A stretch of 64,000 nucleotides of DNA from Pirellulales bacterium (GTDB taxonomy: Bacteria > Planctomycetota > Planctomycetia > Pirellulales > UBA1268): contig JAGYJY010000019.1 in NCBI GenBank assembly GCA_018401745.1, forward strand, positions 1 through 64,000. The letters are read 5' to 3'. A program made the translations under genes and the position numbers. The notes below the pieces were generated by a model. The model saw nothing but the letters and a program-made list of their open reading frames with translations, ran no database searches and had not been told where the DNA came from. How positions within the stretch are numbered: the first letter of the stretch is position 1; every line of letters begins with the position of its first letter. Below are positions 1-8,587 of the stretch, piece by piece.

Positions 1-271
1 GATAGGCCGCAAAGGGGCGAAACGGTCCGTAGCTTGCGAAGCCCACCAGGCTCTGCGGCTCGCCGTCGAAGCAGCCGAGCACTGGAAGGCCTGCCGCCTG
101 CTTGGCCTCCAGCCAAGCCGTCACCGTTTCCAGAGACCGCGGCTCGTATTCAAAGAGCGCCGTCGAGGTGAGGATCACCTCGTTGAAGATCTCCCGGATC
201 GCAGGCACATGCTCGATCCCGCATGGCCGCAGCGCAGGCGACGAGGCTGCTGCGGCATCCGCCTCACCCAC
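1..271 (-). CDS. GNAT N-acetyltransferase, phosphinothricin/methionine-sulfone type (partial)
   Basis: Partial gene running off the left edge. The 90 visible codons, not called as a long ORF, give the N-terminal half of a GNAT acetyltransferase of the phosphinothricin/methionine sulfone type: REIFNEVILTST near residue 27, FEYEPRSLETV near 40, and GFASYGPFRPF near 80. Family members transfer acetyl from acetyl-CoA to the amine of phosphinothricin, methionine sulfoximine or related amino acids in the cytoplasm. The start is uncertain: the first in-frame candidate is GTG at 269-271, inside the last codons of the sulfatase gene, which would couple the two translationally. The acetyl-CoA-binding second half lies outside the window, so activity cannot be judged. 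Confidence 0.75.
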   Translation of the reverse strand, partial: MGEADAAAASSPALRPCGIEHVPAIREIFNEVILTSTALFEYEPRSLETVTAWLEAKQAAGLPVLGCFDGEPQSLVGFASYGPFRPFAAY

Positions 272-1913
272 GGTCGCCCTCGCTCTCAGACGGCCCTGCC
301 GGATCTGGATCGGTGGCGAGCTTCCAACACTCCTCAGCAATCCTGCTCCACGCGGCCTCAAGCTCCCCAACCCGCCCGGGCATCTCTGCCGCGAGGTCGG
401 TCGTCTCGCAGCGGTCTGTGGCGAGGTCGTAGAGTTCCCAGGGCTCGTCCTTGGCCGCCACGAGCTTGTGATCGCCCACCCGCACCGCGCGGTGCCCATC
501 GTGACACCACCAGAGCACCTCATGCACCACAGCGTCGTCAGCGAGCGCGGTCTTAAAACTTCGCCCCTGCAGCGGTGGCATCGCCACACCGCCATACGCC
601 GCTGGTGGCTCAACGCCTGTCACCTCAAGCACCGTGGGCGCGACATCGACCAGGTGCACCATTGCATGCCGCAGCTCGCCCGACGCCTGCAGGCCTGCTG
701 GCCAGTGCACGATCAGCGGCGTGGCAATGCCTCCTTCGTGGGTCCAGGTTTTGTGTCGCCGAAACGGCGTGTTGGCCGTGGTCGACCAGCCAGGGCCCAG
801 GCAGAGAAACGTTTTCCGTGAGCCTGCGGCTGCAGCGGGATCGTGGCCTTCGCCGCGGATCATCATCTCCGCCGACGCCCCGTTGTCGCTGGCAAAGATC
901 ACGAGCGTGTTGTCGAGCGCCTCCATCGCCCGCAGCTGGTCGAGCACCTGACCGATCTGCCGGTCCATCACATCGACCATCGCGGCGTGGATCGCCATCT
1001 TCATCGCCTGAAAGGCCTGCTGCTGGGCCGTCAGGCTGTCCCACGGAAGCGGCCGATTGACCTCCTGCGGCCCAACCGTGGGCAGCACATCGTCGAAGGC
1101 ATAGGGCGGGCCGAGATCCTGCTCCACCGCGGAGAGCGGGCTCGTCACAAAGCCGTGGCCATGCAGCCACTCGTAGCGAACCTGCCGGGCCTTCTCCCAG
1201 CCTTCACGGTAGACCTCGCGGTAGCGGTCGATTGCCTCCTGCGGCGCGTGCAGCGGGAAGTGGGGCGAGGTGAAGGCGATGTAGTGGAAGAACGGGGCAT
1301 CGGCATGGGTGGCGGCATGGTCCGTCAGACAACGAACCGCATGATCCCCGATCGCGTCGGTGATGTAGAAGTCGTCAGCGGCCTCGATCGGCTCACCATC
1401 TTCCCGCACACCCTCATGGTCGAAGAAGTTGCTCTGCCCACGGCCCAGGGCGTCGAACGAACGATCAAAGCCCTGCTGCCGCGGATCGCCGTCGATGTGC
1501 CATTTGCCGGAGTGGTAGCAGCGGTAGCCAGCATCTCCAAGCATCTCGGCAAGCAGTGGCGACCAGGCGGGCCGGCCGGAGCGACCGCCCCCTTTGAGGG
1601 CCGGCGTTTCTGCGGTGGCAGGCAGCGCATCGCGGCCCACCGACTGGGCATAGAAGCCTGTGAGGAGCGCCGCGCGGCTCGGCCAGCAGCGGGCGGTGTT
1701 GTAGGCCTGCGTGAACCGCACGCCTCCGGCAGCGAGGCTGTCGAGGTTGGGTGTTGCCACCTCACCGCCGTAGCAGCCGATGTCGGAGAAGCCGAGGTCG
1801 TCGGCCAGGATCACCACCACGTTGGGTCGCGGCTCGGCCGCCCTGAGGCCAGCCCCTCCGATGCCCATCGCGATTGCCGCAATCCACCACCCCCGCATGC
1901 CACATGTCATCAT
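264..1913 (-). CDS. Secreted Cys-type sulfatase (arylsulfatase family)
   Basis: About 549 residues. A short N-terminal signal peptide (GWWIAAIAMGIGGAGLRA) precedes PNVVVILADDLGFSDIGCYGG, the metal-binding start of the alkaline phosphatase/sulfatase fold. The CWPSR pentapeptide near residue 76 is the CxPSR signature in which Cys is converted to formylglycine. Later motifs include GKWHIDG, the C-terminal metal ligands in FASDNGA, and HEGG. The family cleaves sulfate esters, in planctomycetes usually from algal or host polysaccharides, outside the cytoplasm. The ATG at 1913 is chosen because AGGAG lies 8 bases before it; an in-frame ATG at 1931 is possible. Its end overlaps the putative acetyltransferase start. 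The natural substrate cannot be told from the sequence. Confidence 0.93.
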   Translation of the reverse strand: MMTCGMRGWWIAAIAMGIGGAGLRAAEPRPNVVVILADDLGFSDIGCYGGEVATPNLDSLAAGGVRFTQAYNTARCWPSRAALLTGFYAQSVGRDALPATAETPALKGGGRSGRPAWSPLLAEMLGDAGYRCYHSGKWHIDGDPRQQGFDRSFDALGRGQSNFFDHEGVREDGEPIEAADDFYITDAIGDHAVRCLTDHAATHADAPFFHYIAFTSPHFPLHAPQEAIDRYREVYREGWEKARQVRYEWLHGHGFVTSPLSAVEQDLGPPYAFDDVLPTVGPQEVNRPLPWDSLTAQQQAFQAMKMAIHAAMVDVMDRQIGQVLDQLRAMEALDNTLVIFASDNGASAEMMIRGEGHDPAAAAGSRKTFLCLGPGWSTTANTPFRRHKTWTHEGGIATPLIVHWPAGLQASGELRHAMVHLVDVAPTVLEVTGVEPPAAYGGVAMPPLQGRSFKTALADDAVVHEVLWWCHDGHRAVRVGDHKLVAAKDEPWELYDLATDRCETTDLAAEMPGRVGELEAAWSRIAEECWKLATDPDPAGPSESEGDRG

Positions 1914-1994
1914 CGCCCTGTCTCCTCTCATTCACACCGTCCGTCGCCATCAGACGCCGCCCACGCTTCGGATTCTCTGCGCTGTCGCGAAGGT

Positions 1995-3122
1995 TTACGG
2001 GGCTGTGGCCGCCGCTGGTGCTGCCGCCGCTGGCGACACCGCAGTGGTCCCGTTGATCGTCGTCTGCTCGCTCTCCACCACAGCATCGGGCAGGTGGTAA
2101 AAGCCAAAGGCGAGGATCAGATACATCGTCAGCAGGAGCAGGCCTTCGAGCCAGTTGGAGCTGCCGTCCTCGATCAGCTCGCGGGTCACCAGCGCCGCCA
2201 ACACGATCGCCACCACCTCAAAGCTCGTAAACGCCAGGTTCATCGGCTGGCCGAGGGCCAGTCCGGCGAGCACAAGCAGCGGTGCAATCAGGAGCACCAT
2301 CTGGATCGTGGAGCCGACTGTCACGCCCAGCACCAGCTCCGAGCGACCAGCTCGGGCAAAGCGAATCGCCGTGAGCACCTCCCCAATGCCGCCCACGCCA
2401 CCGAGCAGCACGATACCGCTAAACGTGTTGGAGAGCCCGAGCAGCTTGGCGGTCGGCTCGAGGGCTCCGGAGAGGATGTCGCTCACCAGGCCGAGCACGA
2501 CCGCAGCGATCGCCAGCAGAATCAGGCTTCGCCACATCGGCGTTGCGGGCGGCTCCTCGCCTTCTTCTGGCGGCCCTGCTGTCGAGATGCTCTGCTGCTT
2601 GCTGCCAAACACCGTCACCAACACGTTGACAACGTAGACGGCCAGCAGCACCACCGCGATCTCAGTCGAGAGATCGCGGGTGCCCTCGGGGGTGCCGATT
2701 TGAAACACGGCCGGCACCACGAAGCAGAAGGCACACAGCAGGAGCATCGAGCCCGACACGCGAAGATTTCGCCGGTCAAACTTCTGCGGACCGTATTTCA
2801 AGCCACCGATCACCAGCGAGGCCCCAAGCCCCACGAGCAGGTTGACGAGAATGGAGCCGGTCAGGGATGCCTTGACGACCGCGGAGAGCCCATTGGCCAG
2901 AGCCACGGCCCCGATGATGAACTCCGGCAGGTTGTTGAGCGATGAGTTGAGCAGGCCGCCGATCGTTGGCCCGAGCTTGGCGGCGATCCCCTCGGTCGAC
3001 GAGCCCATCAGTTCCACCAGCGGAACCACCGCGGCGAGTGCCATACAAAACACGAGCACCGGGTTTGCTTCCATCCATTGCAGAAGGAAGGCCGCCGGGA
3101 CAAAAACAAGCATCCATCGCAT
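1995..3122 (-). CDS. CaCA-superfamily cation/proton antiporter (CAX/ChaA type)
   Basis: An integral membrane protein of 375 residues with about ten hydrophobic segments in two halves separated by an acidic loop (PPEEGEEPPATP near residue 190). The first half carries NSSLNNLPEFIIGAVAL, the alpha-1 repeat with the GNxPE-like core of CAX exchangers. The second carries GGVGGIGEVLTAIRFARAG in the alpha-2 position, where the usual GN-P-E is reduced to G-G-E. The family exchanges Ca2+ (or Na+/K+) for protons across the cytoplasmic membrane. It is transcribed divergently from the phosphatase at 3360. Ion specificity cannot be fixed from sequence. Confidence 0.88.
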   Translation of the reverse strand: MRWMLVFVPAAFLLQWMEANPVLVFCMALAAVVPLVELMGSSTEGIAAKLGPTIGGLLNSSLNNLPEFIIGAVALANGLSAVVKASLTGSILVNLLVGLGASLVIGGLKYGPQKFDRRNLRVSGSMLLLCAFCFVVPAVFQIGTPEGTRDLSTEIAVVLLAVYVVNVLVTVFGSKQQSISTAGPPEEGEEPPATPMWRSLILLAIAAVVLGLVSDILSGALEPTAKLLGLSNTFSGIVLLGGVGGIGEVLTAIRFARAGRSELVLGVTVGSTIQMVLLIAPLLVLAGLALGQPMNLAFTSFEVVAIVLAALVTRELIEDGSSNWLEGLLLLTMYLILAFGFYHLPDAVVESEQTTINGTTAVSPAAAAPAAATAP

Positions 3123-3210
3123 CGTGGCTACGGCTCCGAGGGTGGGGATGAGCCGGGAAAAAGCCGGCGACGCGGTTGTGAACGAAAAGCGGTTGCGACC
3201 AGCTCGTTCC

Positions 3211-3224
3211 CTGGCAGCTGCCAG
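3211..3224. repeat. 14-bp perfect palindrome in a divergent promoter region
   Basis: CTGGCAGCTGCCAG is self-complementary and lies in the 237-bp space between the divergently transcribed antiporter and phosphatase genes. It could be an operator for either, but no second copy was found in the window and palindromes of this GC content also arise by chance. Confidence 0.3.
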
Positions 3225-3359
3225 CAGTGTCTATCGCGTCGTGGCGACCCCGGTGTGGGCCGGGTATCGTCAGACCACGTGAGACTGCAGCAGGGGCATT
3301 GTGGTCGCGATTGCGTCAGCATGCCACCTGCGGCATCTTCTTGCCCACCTGATGAAAGG

Positions 3360-5057
3360 ATGACCCCCATGATGCAGGCAGCCTTCTTCCTTCTCCTCGC
3401 CGTGCTCGCCGCTGCCCTGCCCGCTGCCCAGGGGGCCGATGTGGTGCCTGCGGAGGGCTGTGCCGCGGCGCCATTCGGCGACGACATGCCCGCGCTCGAC
3501 GGCTGGGCGACGGGCCCCTGGTGGACCAAGGAGGCCAAGGGCTGCCCCTTTCCGCTGACCGTGCCGCGGGATGCGGTGATCGCCTTTGCCATCTACTGTG
3601 TCGACGTGCCGCCGGCAGGTGGCGATGCCACGCTCAAGCTGACCGCACAGCTCTTTCCGCTCAAGCCCGGCGAGACGATGGAGGCGAGCCTTGAGGTCGA
3701 CCGCGGCAACGGCTGGGAGCCGGTGGCCACGAGCCCAGTCAGGTATCCAGGCTGGGATGCCCACTTCCGCGTCAACGGCTGGGATGCCTCCCGCACCATT
3801 CCCTACCGCGTGCGGCATGGCGAGTCGGCCGTCTTTGCGGGCAGCATCCGCCGCGATCCCCGCGAGAAGGAGCGGATCAGTGTCGGCGTGATGAGCTGCA
3901 ACTCCTCACAAACCCCCGGCTCGCGGAAAGAACTCGTCGACAACCTCAAGGCCGCCGACCCCGACCTGCTCTTCTTCGCCGGCGACCAGACCTACCGCCA
4001 CACCCAGCACACCGTCGGCTGGATCGAGTTTGGCCTGCAGTTTCGCGACGTGCTTCGCGACCGACCGGCAGTGACCATTCCCGACGATCACGACGTGGGC
4101 CACCCAAACCTGTGGGGGGCAGGCGGCAAGCGGTCTCTGGAGAAGACCGGCTCCGACGGCGGCTACTACTACCCCGCGGCCTACGTCAGCATGGTGGAGC
4201 GGCAGCAGACCTGGCATCTGCCCGATCCGGTCGACCCGCAGCCTGTCGAGCAGGGCATCGGCGTCTACTTCACCCGGCTGGTCGTCGGCGGCGTGGACTT
4301 CGCGATCCTCGAAGACCGCAAGTTTAAGACCGGCCCCAAGGGCACGATCCCGCAGCTCGGCCCCCGGCCCGACCATATCACCGACCCAGCCTACGACCGC
4401 TCGGCGATCGACCTCGATGGCCTGGAGCTGCTCGGCGAGCGGCAGCTGGCCTGGCTTGCCCGCTGGGCGGACGACCGCGAGGGCGTGCGGGCCAAGGGCG
4501 TGCTTTCGCAGACAGCCTTTTGCGGCGCGGTGCATCTGCACGGGGATCCGAGCAACCGGCTGCTGGCCGACCTCGACTGCAACGGCTGGCCGCAGTCGGG
4601 CCGCAATGCCGCGCTGCGATTGATCAAGCAGGCGGGGGCCGTGCATCTCTGTGGCGATCAGCATCTGGCCGTGGTCGTGCAGCACGGCATCGACGACTAT
4701 CGCGACGGCCCCTACGCCTTCACCTCACCGGCCCTGATCAACACGATCTACGGCCGCTGGTGGCATCCTGAGGACGAGCAGCCGGGGGCCAATCCCGTGC
4801 CCGGCAGCCCGCTGCCCTGGACGGGCGACTACGAAGATGGCCTGGGCAACAAGATCACGATGCTCGCCTATGCCAATCCCGCAGACCGCAGCGACGAGAC
4901 CAAGCGGGCCGACGGCTTCGGCGTGGCTGTCTGGGACTTCCCGCACGAAGCGGTTGAGTTTCACTGCTACCCGCGGTTTGTGACCGAGGTCGCCGGCATC
5001 CCCCAGGAGTTTCCCGGCTGGCCGGTGATCGTGCCGCTGGAAAAGCCCGGTGGGTGA
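3360..5057 (+). CDS. PhoD-like secreted metallophosphatase
   Basis: About 565 residues from the ATG at 3360, with an N-terminal signal peptide (MMQAAFFLLLAVLAAALPAAQG). An N-terminal beta-sandwich is followed by the metallophosphatase core: ISVGVMSCNSSQTP near 180, FFAGDQTYRH near 210, IPDDHDVGHPNLWG near 245 and a C-terminal AVHLCGDQHLAVVVQHG near 425. These aspartates and histidines match the metal-binding set of PhoD-type alkaline phosphatase/phosphodiesterases, which release phosphate outside the cytoplasm. An ORF continues upstream to 3078, but that part is shadow coding without a signal peptide. The last part of this gene is duplicated near 9.7 kb. Confidence 0.88.
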   Translation: MTPMMQAAFFLLLAVLAAALPAAQGADVVPAEGCAAAPFGDDMPALDGWATGPWWTKEAKGCPFPLTVPRDAVIAFAIYCVDVPPAGGDATLKLTAQLFPLKPGETMEASLEVDRGNGWEPVATSPVRYPGWDAHFRVNGWDASRTIPYRVRHGESAVFAGSIRRDPREKERISVGVMSCNSSQTPGSRKELVDNLKAADPDLLFFAGDQTYRHTQHTVGWIEFGLQFRDVLRDRPAVTIPDDHDVGHPNLWGAGGKRSLEKTGSDGGYYYPAAYVSMVERQQTWHLPDPVDPQPVEQGIGVYFTRLVVGGVDFAILEDRKFKTGPKGTIPQLGPRPDHITDPAYDRSAIDLDGLELLGERQLAWLARWADDREGVRAKGVLSQTAFCGAVHLHGDPSNRLLADLDCNGWPQSGRNAALRLIKQAGAVHLCGDQHLAVVVQHGIDDYRDGPYAFTSPALINTIYGRWWHPEDEQPGANPVPGSPLPWTGDYEDGLGNKITMLAYANPADRSDETKRADGFGVAVWDFPHEAVEFHCYPRFVTEVAGIPQEFPGWPVIVPLEKPGG

Positions 5058-5116
5058 AGCAGCCAACAGGCTGACTGCATCTCGCTCGCCAGGCATGCGG
5101 CGGATCCGCACTGAAC

Positions 5117-5187
5117 GGGACGGGTCTTCGGGTGCCGAAGGCACCTCGGCAGAGCCGAGGCCGCTGTGCGGCCCGAGGACCCGTCCC
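5117..5187. repeat. Cloverleaf palindromic repeat, copy 1 (inverted orientation)
   Basis: A 71-bp element 60 bp after the phosphatase stop. Outer 16-bp arms at 5117-5132 and 5172-5187 pair with each other (one G-T type position). Between them lie three perfect hairpins: TGCC-gaa-GGCA (5133-5143), a 17-bp stem-loop with CCTCGGC/GCCGAGG arms (5144-5160) and CCGC-tgt-GCGG (5161-5171). Relative to copies 2 and 3 the small hairpins are in swapped order, so this copy is inverted. Confidence 0.9.
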
Positions 5188-5440
5188 GCTTGCACCTCCC
5201 GCCTGAGGATAGCCCGGCCAATGGCACTTCCTCACGCATCGCCCGACTGATGAGCGGCTCGTGAGTCGCGTGCTGCTGTCTCCCGGGTGAGCACCAGGCC
5301 TTTCCCCGCCCGCCTTCTCCCTCCGAGGTGGCGTTTTTCTCGTGCCCGCGCAGACCGTGTCCCAGTCGGCCTTTCCCCGGGGCTTCGACACCCCGTGTCC
5401 GACGCCGGTCAGTTGAGGGCCGAGCCGAAGCGATGGCGAG

Positions 5441-5542
5441 TGAGATACCGCCGAGTCGCGGGCGGGCGGACGCAGGGGTGGCGGGGTCACTCGGGCCGCC
5501 TGCCGCAGCGCAGAGCAGCCGCTCGATCTCATCAAGCATCAA
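5441..5542 (-). pseudogene. IS91-type transposase fragment
   Basis: The minus strand reads LDEIERLLCAAAGG followed by PATPASARPRLGGIS, which matches the segment preceding the catalytic HH-motif region of planctomycete IS91-like transposases (a Y2 rolling-circle family). Only about 34 codons survive, with no start or downstream part in frame. Related pieces lie at 7545, 8915, 9074, 15489 and 55851. The call rests on remembered family consensus. Confidence 0.55.
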
Positions 5543-5798
5543 GGCCGCGCTCGGCAAGCTTGCCGCAGATCCTTCTGAACTCCTGGCCGAAGTGGAACCG
5601 GCCGGGTTTCAACTCCTGCCGGTCGGTGGCGACCATGCCGCTGCCGTCTCCCTGCTGCCCGCCCTCCACAAGGATCCCTTCGACAGGATGCTCATCGCAC
5701 AGGCAAAAACGGAGCCCCTTCTGCTGCTGACAAACGATGCTGCCCTCGCGGCGTATGGCGATTGTGTGAAACTCGTGGGTACGCAACCCCCGCGCTAA
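5538..5798 (+). pseudogene. PIN-domain (VapC-like) toxin, C-terminal fragment
   Basis: From IKAALGKLAADPSEL to the stop, about 86 residues match the second half of type II PIN toxins, including LPALHKDPFDRMLIAQA with the conserved DPFDR acidic site and LLLLTNDAALAAYG with the TxD site. The first 45 or so residues, with the first catalytic Asp, are missing. Upstream sequence is instead an antisense IS91 fragment, so the gene is 5'-truncated at about 5538. An open frame from 5328 passes through unrelated sequence and should not be called as a gene. Confidence 0.7.
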
Positions 5799-5912
5799 GT
5801 GCCGCCCACGAGACCAGTGGGAGCCCGAGACCGAAGGACGTGCTCCCCCAGCGACCGGGTTTTCCGTCGACGCGAGTGTCCGGATCACGCTCCTCGACCG
5901 CGACGTGCCGAG

Positions 5913-6491
5913 CTATTTTCGGAGTCTCGCGAACTTCCGTCCCTTGAGGGCGTTGTCTTGGACATACGGCACACCACGCTCGACCTTGCCCTTGTGTCGC
6001 GGTGTCCTCGGCTTGGTCGGAAGCACGATCGTGCCATAGTGCCTGCAGAACTCGGCGAGCTTCGGATCAAACCAGTCGGCCTTGATGACGGCTGCCTTGA
6101 GGTTGTCGACCACGAGCGTGTGAGCGACACCACCGAAGTGCTCGAAGGCGTTCTCAAGGCAGCCGATGAAGTCGTCAGTCGACTGTGTAAATACAGCCTC
6201 GCTGTAGCCCTTGCGGGAATGTGAGAGCACGACCCGCAGGACATGCGTCCGCCGCCGCTTGCCATCGCTCCCGACAACGGGAGCCCCCGTGCCGAAGTCG
6301 ACTTGAGCCTCAAACCCAGGCGACACTTCCATCCGCCGAAACGGAACCGGCTTGGCGGCCATCCGGGCGTACCGAGTTACCGTCCCGCGGTCGATTCCCA
6401 GCCGCCGAGCAATCTCACGAAACGACAGTCCCGCAGATCGTAGCGATTGAATCGCCTGAATCATCGTCATCTTCATTCCATTCGCCATCAC
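5913..6491 (-). mobile_element. IS21-family transposase IstA remnant
   Basis: 192 residues resembling the N-terminal part of IS21 IstA: helix-turn-helix FREIARRLGIDRGTVTRYAR near residue 25, then VPFRRMEVSPGFEAQVDFGTGAP (first catalytic Asp) near 55, VVDNLKAAV (second Asp) near 130 and GKVERGVPYVQDNAL (Glu) near 170. Intact IstA is about 500 residues. Here the second DNA-binding region between YARMAAKP and VPFRRM is absent, an in-frame loss of very roughly 60-70 codons. The C-terminal half and the IstB ATPase gene are also missing, so the element cannot move by itself. Confidence 0.75.
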
Positions 6492-6659
6492 AGGCCTCCT
6501 TCCGCGGCACTGCCGCTAGAAGACCTGTAGCTCGAAATGCTCCGTGAAGATGGCGGGTTTTCAACTGCCGATCAGTGGCTGGTTTTGAAGTGCGGATTGA
6601 CAACCAATAACCACCGTTACGCCGCCAGGGTCGGGCGAGATCTGCGAGTTACGCCCAAT

Positions 6660-6932
6660 TCAAATCGACGCGAGCAAACGCTCGTATTCGGCATGCGTGC
6701 CAATGAAGAACCAGATAATCGTGTCGGGCTTGGTGCGCACCCCTACGGCCCGGTATGACGCTGAAATCCGGACTGACCAAACAGGCAGCGTGGGATGCAC
6801 CTGCTTGAACTGCAGGCTTGGATGAGCCGGATCCGCCATGAATTGGCGGTAGGCGAGTTTGGCCCGGGCCTAAACGGACCTTGGCAGCCCGTCGTGGTTA
6901 CGCCAGAACGACTTGCTCCCGCGTGATTTCAC
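6660..6932 (-). pseudogene. RelE/ParE-like toxin with premature amber stop
   Basis: Read from GTG at 6930-6932, overlapping the antitoxin stop by GTGA. The frame gives SKSFWRNHDGLPRSV, then TAG at codon 21 (6870-6872), then ARAKLAYRQFMADPAHPSLQFKQVHPTLPVWSVRISASYRAVGVR and WFFIGTHAEYERLLASI before the natural stop. Both sides match one continuous RelE-type mRNA interferase of about 90 residues. A single CAG-to-TAG change explains the stop. The lesion would leave the antitoxin unopposed. Not a long ORF, so easily missed. Confidence 0.72.
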
Positions 6933-7147
6933 AAGCGGGCTGGGTCGAGGTCCGGGCACTCGCCGCGATCGTCTTCAGCGATCACTTCGGCAACGAGTTT
7001 TGCGAGCGAATCGGCATGAGTTTCACTGACGCTCCGCCACTCCTGATCCTCCTCAAGTTCGTAGAGCACGAACCGTGCCACAGACTCCTGCTCGACTTCC
7101 GGCAACTGCCGAAGCTTTGTGATCGCATCTTCAAGCAGCTTGATCAT
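6929..7147 (-). CDS. Antitoxin of a RelE-type toxin-antitoxin pair
   Basis: 72 residues from the ATG at 7147, which has GGAGG nine bases before it; the longer frame to 7180 lacks a site. The protein (MIKLLEDAITKLRQLPEVEQESVARFVLYEL, ending ECPDLDPARL) resembles small antitoxins paired with RelE/ParE-like toxins, which neutralise the toxin by direct binding. It overlaps the downstream toxin frame by four bases (GTGA), the usual coupled arrangement. The partner toxin has a stop at codon 21, so this may be an orphan antitoxin. Confidence 0.7.
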   Translation of the reverse strand: MIKLLEDAITKLRQLPEVEQESVARFVLYELEEDQEWRSVSETHADSLAKLVAEVIAEDDRGECPDLDPARL

Positions 7148-7253
7148 TGCATGGCGCCTCCGGAAAACCGCGGGCGACACCTGCGGCCCATCACTCTTGA
7201 GAAAGAGTATGGCCGCCCGTGATCCCCATCAAGAATGATAAACGACTGCGGGT

Positions 7254-7532
7254 GAGGTATTCGATTCGCAGTGGGCGATGTTGGCCCGGCAGGGCAAGCA
7301 GCCCCGCTGGGAGAAAGACCACCTGATTCAGACCCAGGAGCATCGCAGCCGCCAGATCCGGAAGGTGCTCGCCAAGAGCGACCGGGTGGAACTGCTCGAG
7401 GTCGACTTCCCCGCGCTCGTGGCCGATCCGCAGCCGGCGCTCGCCCGGCCGGCCGAGTTTCTCGGGGGGGCCTTCACCAACAGCCCCGCGGTCGCCGCCT
7501 GCGTCAAGCCAGCGCTGCACCGGCAGCGGTGA
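7254..7532 (+). pseudogene. Sulfotransferase-family C-terminal fragment
   Basis: Reads EVFDSQWAMLARQGKQPRW, then RVELLEVDFPALVADPQPALARPAEFLGG and VAACVKPALHRQR. This pattern matches the last 90 residues of bacterial PAPS-dependent sulfotransferase-like proteins. The N-terminal PAPS-binding P-loop half is absent, so it is a remnant and not a working enzyme. It lies between the antitoxin region and an antisense IS91 fragment. Confidence 0.5.
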
Positions 7533-7544
7533 CGCCCTCGCCGC

Positions 7545-7697
7545 GACGCCCGGCCGCGTGGACTTGCGGCCGCGGCCGGGTCCAACCCAGTTGGCCGCCT
7601 TATGCCGCGGCAGCGCGTAGCGGATGAGAGCGATCCGGCCGCCAGCACCGCGGCTCACGGAGAGCCGCTCGAGCGCGAAGGGCGGACGTGCACAGTA
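7545..7697 (-). pseudogene. IS91-type transposase fragment
   Basis: The minus strand reads YCARPPFALERLSVSRG, then RIALIRYALPRHKAANWVGPGRGRKSTRPGV. This is a C-terminal segment of planctomycete IS91-like transposases, downstream of the catalytic tyrosines. No other part of the transposase lies in frame around it. Confidence 0.6.
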
Positions 7698-8017
7698 TCT
7701 CAGGAGATGTTCGAGACTCTAGTCATTTTTCCGACGGCGGCGGATCCAACGGCAAGTGGGTGATGTGGAACACGCAGTCGCAGTGGACGGGCGACTACAC
7801 GGCTGCCGGCGTGACCGGAATCGACCTCTTCGCGAACGTGAGTTCTGGAACCAGCCCGGTCGATATGCGGCTGGCCTTCAACGGCCCTGGCGGCTGGTTC
7901 TACTCGGATCCTCAGAGCGTGGGCAGCGGCTGGAACAGTTACTCGTTTGCGTTGACGGACACCGCGTTTACCTACACGTCTGGCAGCGGCGGCACGGGCA
8001 GCCCTGAGGCGGCGTGA
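7698..8017 (+). pseudogene. Secreted PEP-CTERM-type protein, internal fragment
   Basis: About 105 residues rich in Gly, Ser and Thr (KWVMWNTQSQWTGDYTAAGVTGIDLFANV, then RLAFNGPGGWFYSDPQS and GWNSYSFAL). This resembles the beta-sandwich body of planctomycete PEP-CTERM surface proteins. There is no signal peptide and no C-terminal PEP anchor, and the 5' edge abuts the IS91 fragment, so it reads as a leftover piece. Family assignment is by general resemblance only. Confidence 0.4.
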
Positions 8018-8362
8018 GGGGCAGGAGCGTGGCGAGGCGGGAAACCGGGCCGCCCGTCCCGCTGGCCTGCGGCCGTGAAAACGGCCCGGCCGCCCGATTT
8101 TCTCCGAGGATAGAGGCCCGCGGTCGGCTGCTCCGACCGCCGGCCAAGCGGTTTTTCGTCTGGCTGCCGCCCAGGTCGTTGCTGAGGAACTACCCGCAAT
8201 CGACATCCACAGCCTCTGACCGCTGCCGGACGCCAGGTCACGACAAAGCCGCGAGGCCGCCAATCGCGCGGGTCCAGCCCCGGCCGCCGGGCGGGGCACC
8301 AGCCACGGGCAGCCGGGAGATTGGCTATCCTTTATGATATTGTCAGAACACAAGGAGCTGGC

Positions 8363-8587
8363 ATGGAAAAGATTCAAGACCTCTACAGCACGCGCGTGCG
8401 GCCCATGCCGCCGGCCAAGCGACTGCAATTGGCCCGACTGATCCTCGACGATCTCGCACCGACCGACCAGGCCTTGGATATCAGCGACGAATGGACCGAC
8501 GACGACCTCGCCGACGCCGCCTCTGCATCTGCCCGCCACGCTGACCAATCGATGAAGGGCAACGGAGCCCACGATGAATCCAGGTGA
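8363..8587 (+). CDS. Antitoxin of a MazEF/PemIK-like module
   Basis: 74 residues from the ATG at 8363, with AAGGAG six bases upstream; a TATGAT -10-like hexamer is at 8333-8338. The protein begins MEKIQDLYSTRVRPMPPAKRLQLARLILDDL and has an acidic tail, typical of short antitoxins whose C-terminus wraps the toxin. Its stop lies 14 bases inside the downstream toxin gene, so the pair is translationally coupled. The N-terminal fold is not clearly an AbrB or RHH domain, so the subfamily is left open. Confidence 0.72.
   Translation: MEKIQDLYSTRVRPMPPAKRLQLARLILDDLAPTDQALDISDEWTDDDLADAASASARHADQSMKGNGAHDESR

Noticed and set aside
843-2945. 700-residue open frame on the plus strand.
   Set aside because: It is the antisense shadow of the sulfatase and antiporter genes, with His/Arg-rich composition and no domain.
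5328-5537. N-terminal extension of the PIN-domain fragment as a complete toxin gene.
   Set aside because: This part is antisense to an IS91 remnant and lacks the first PIN catalytic motif.
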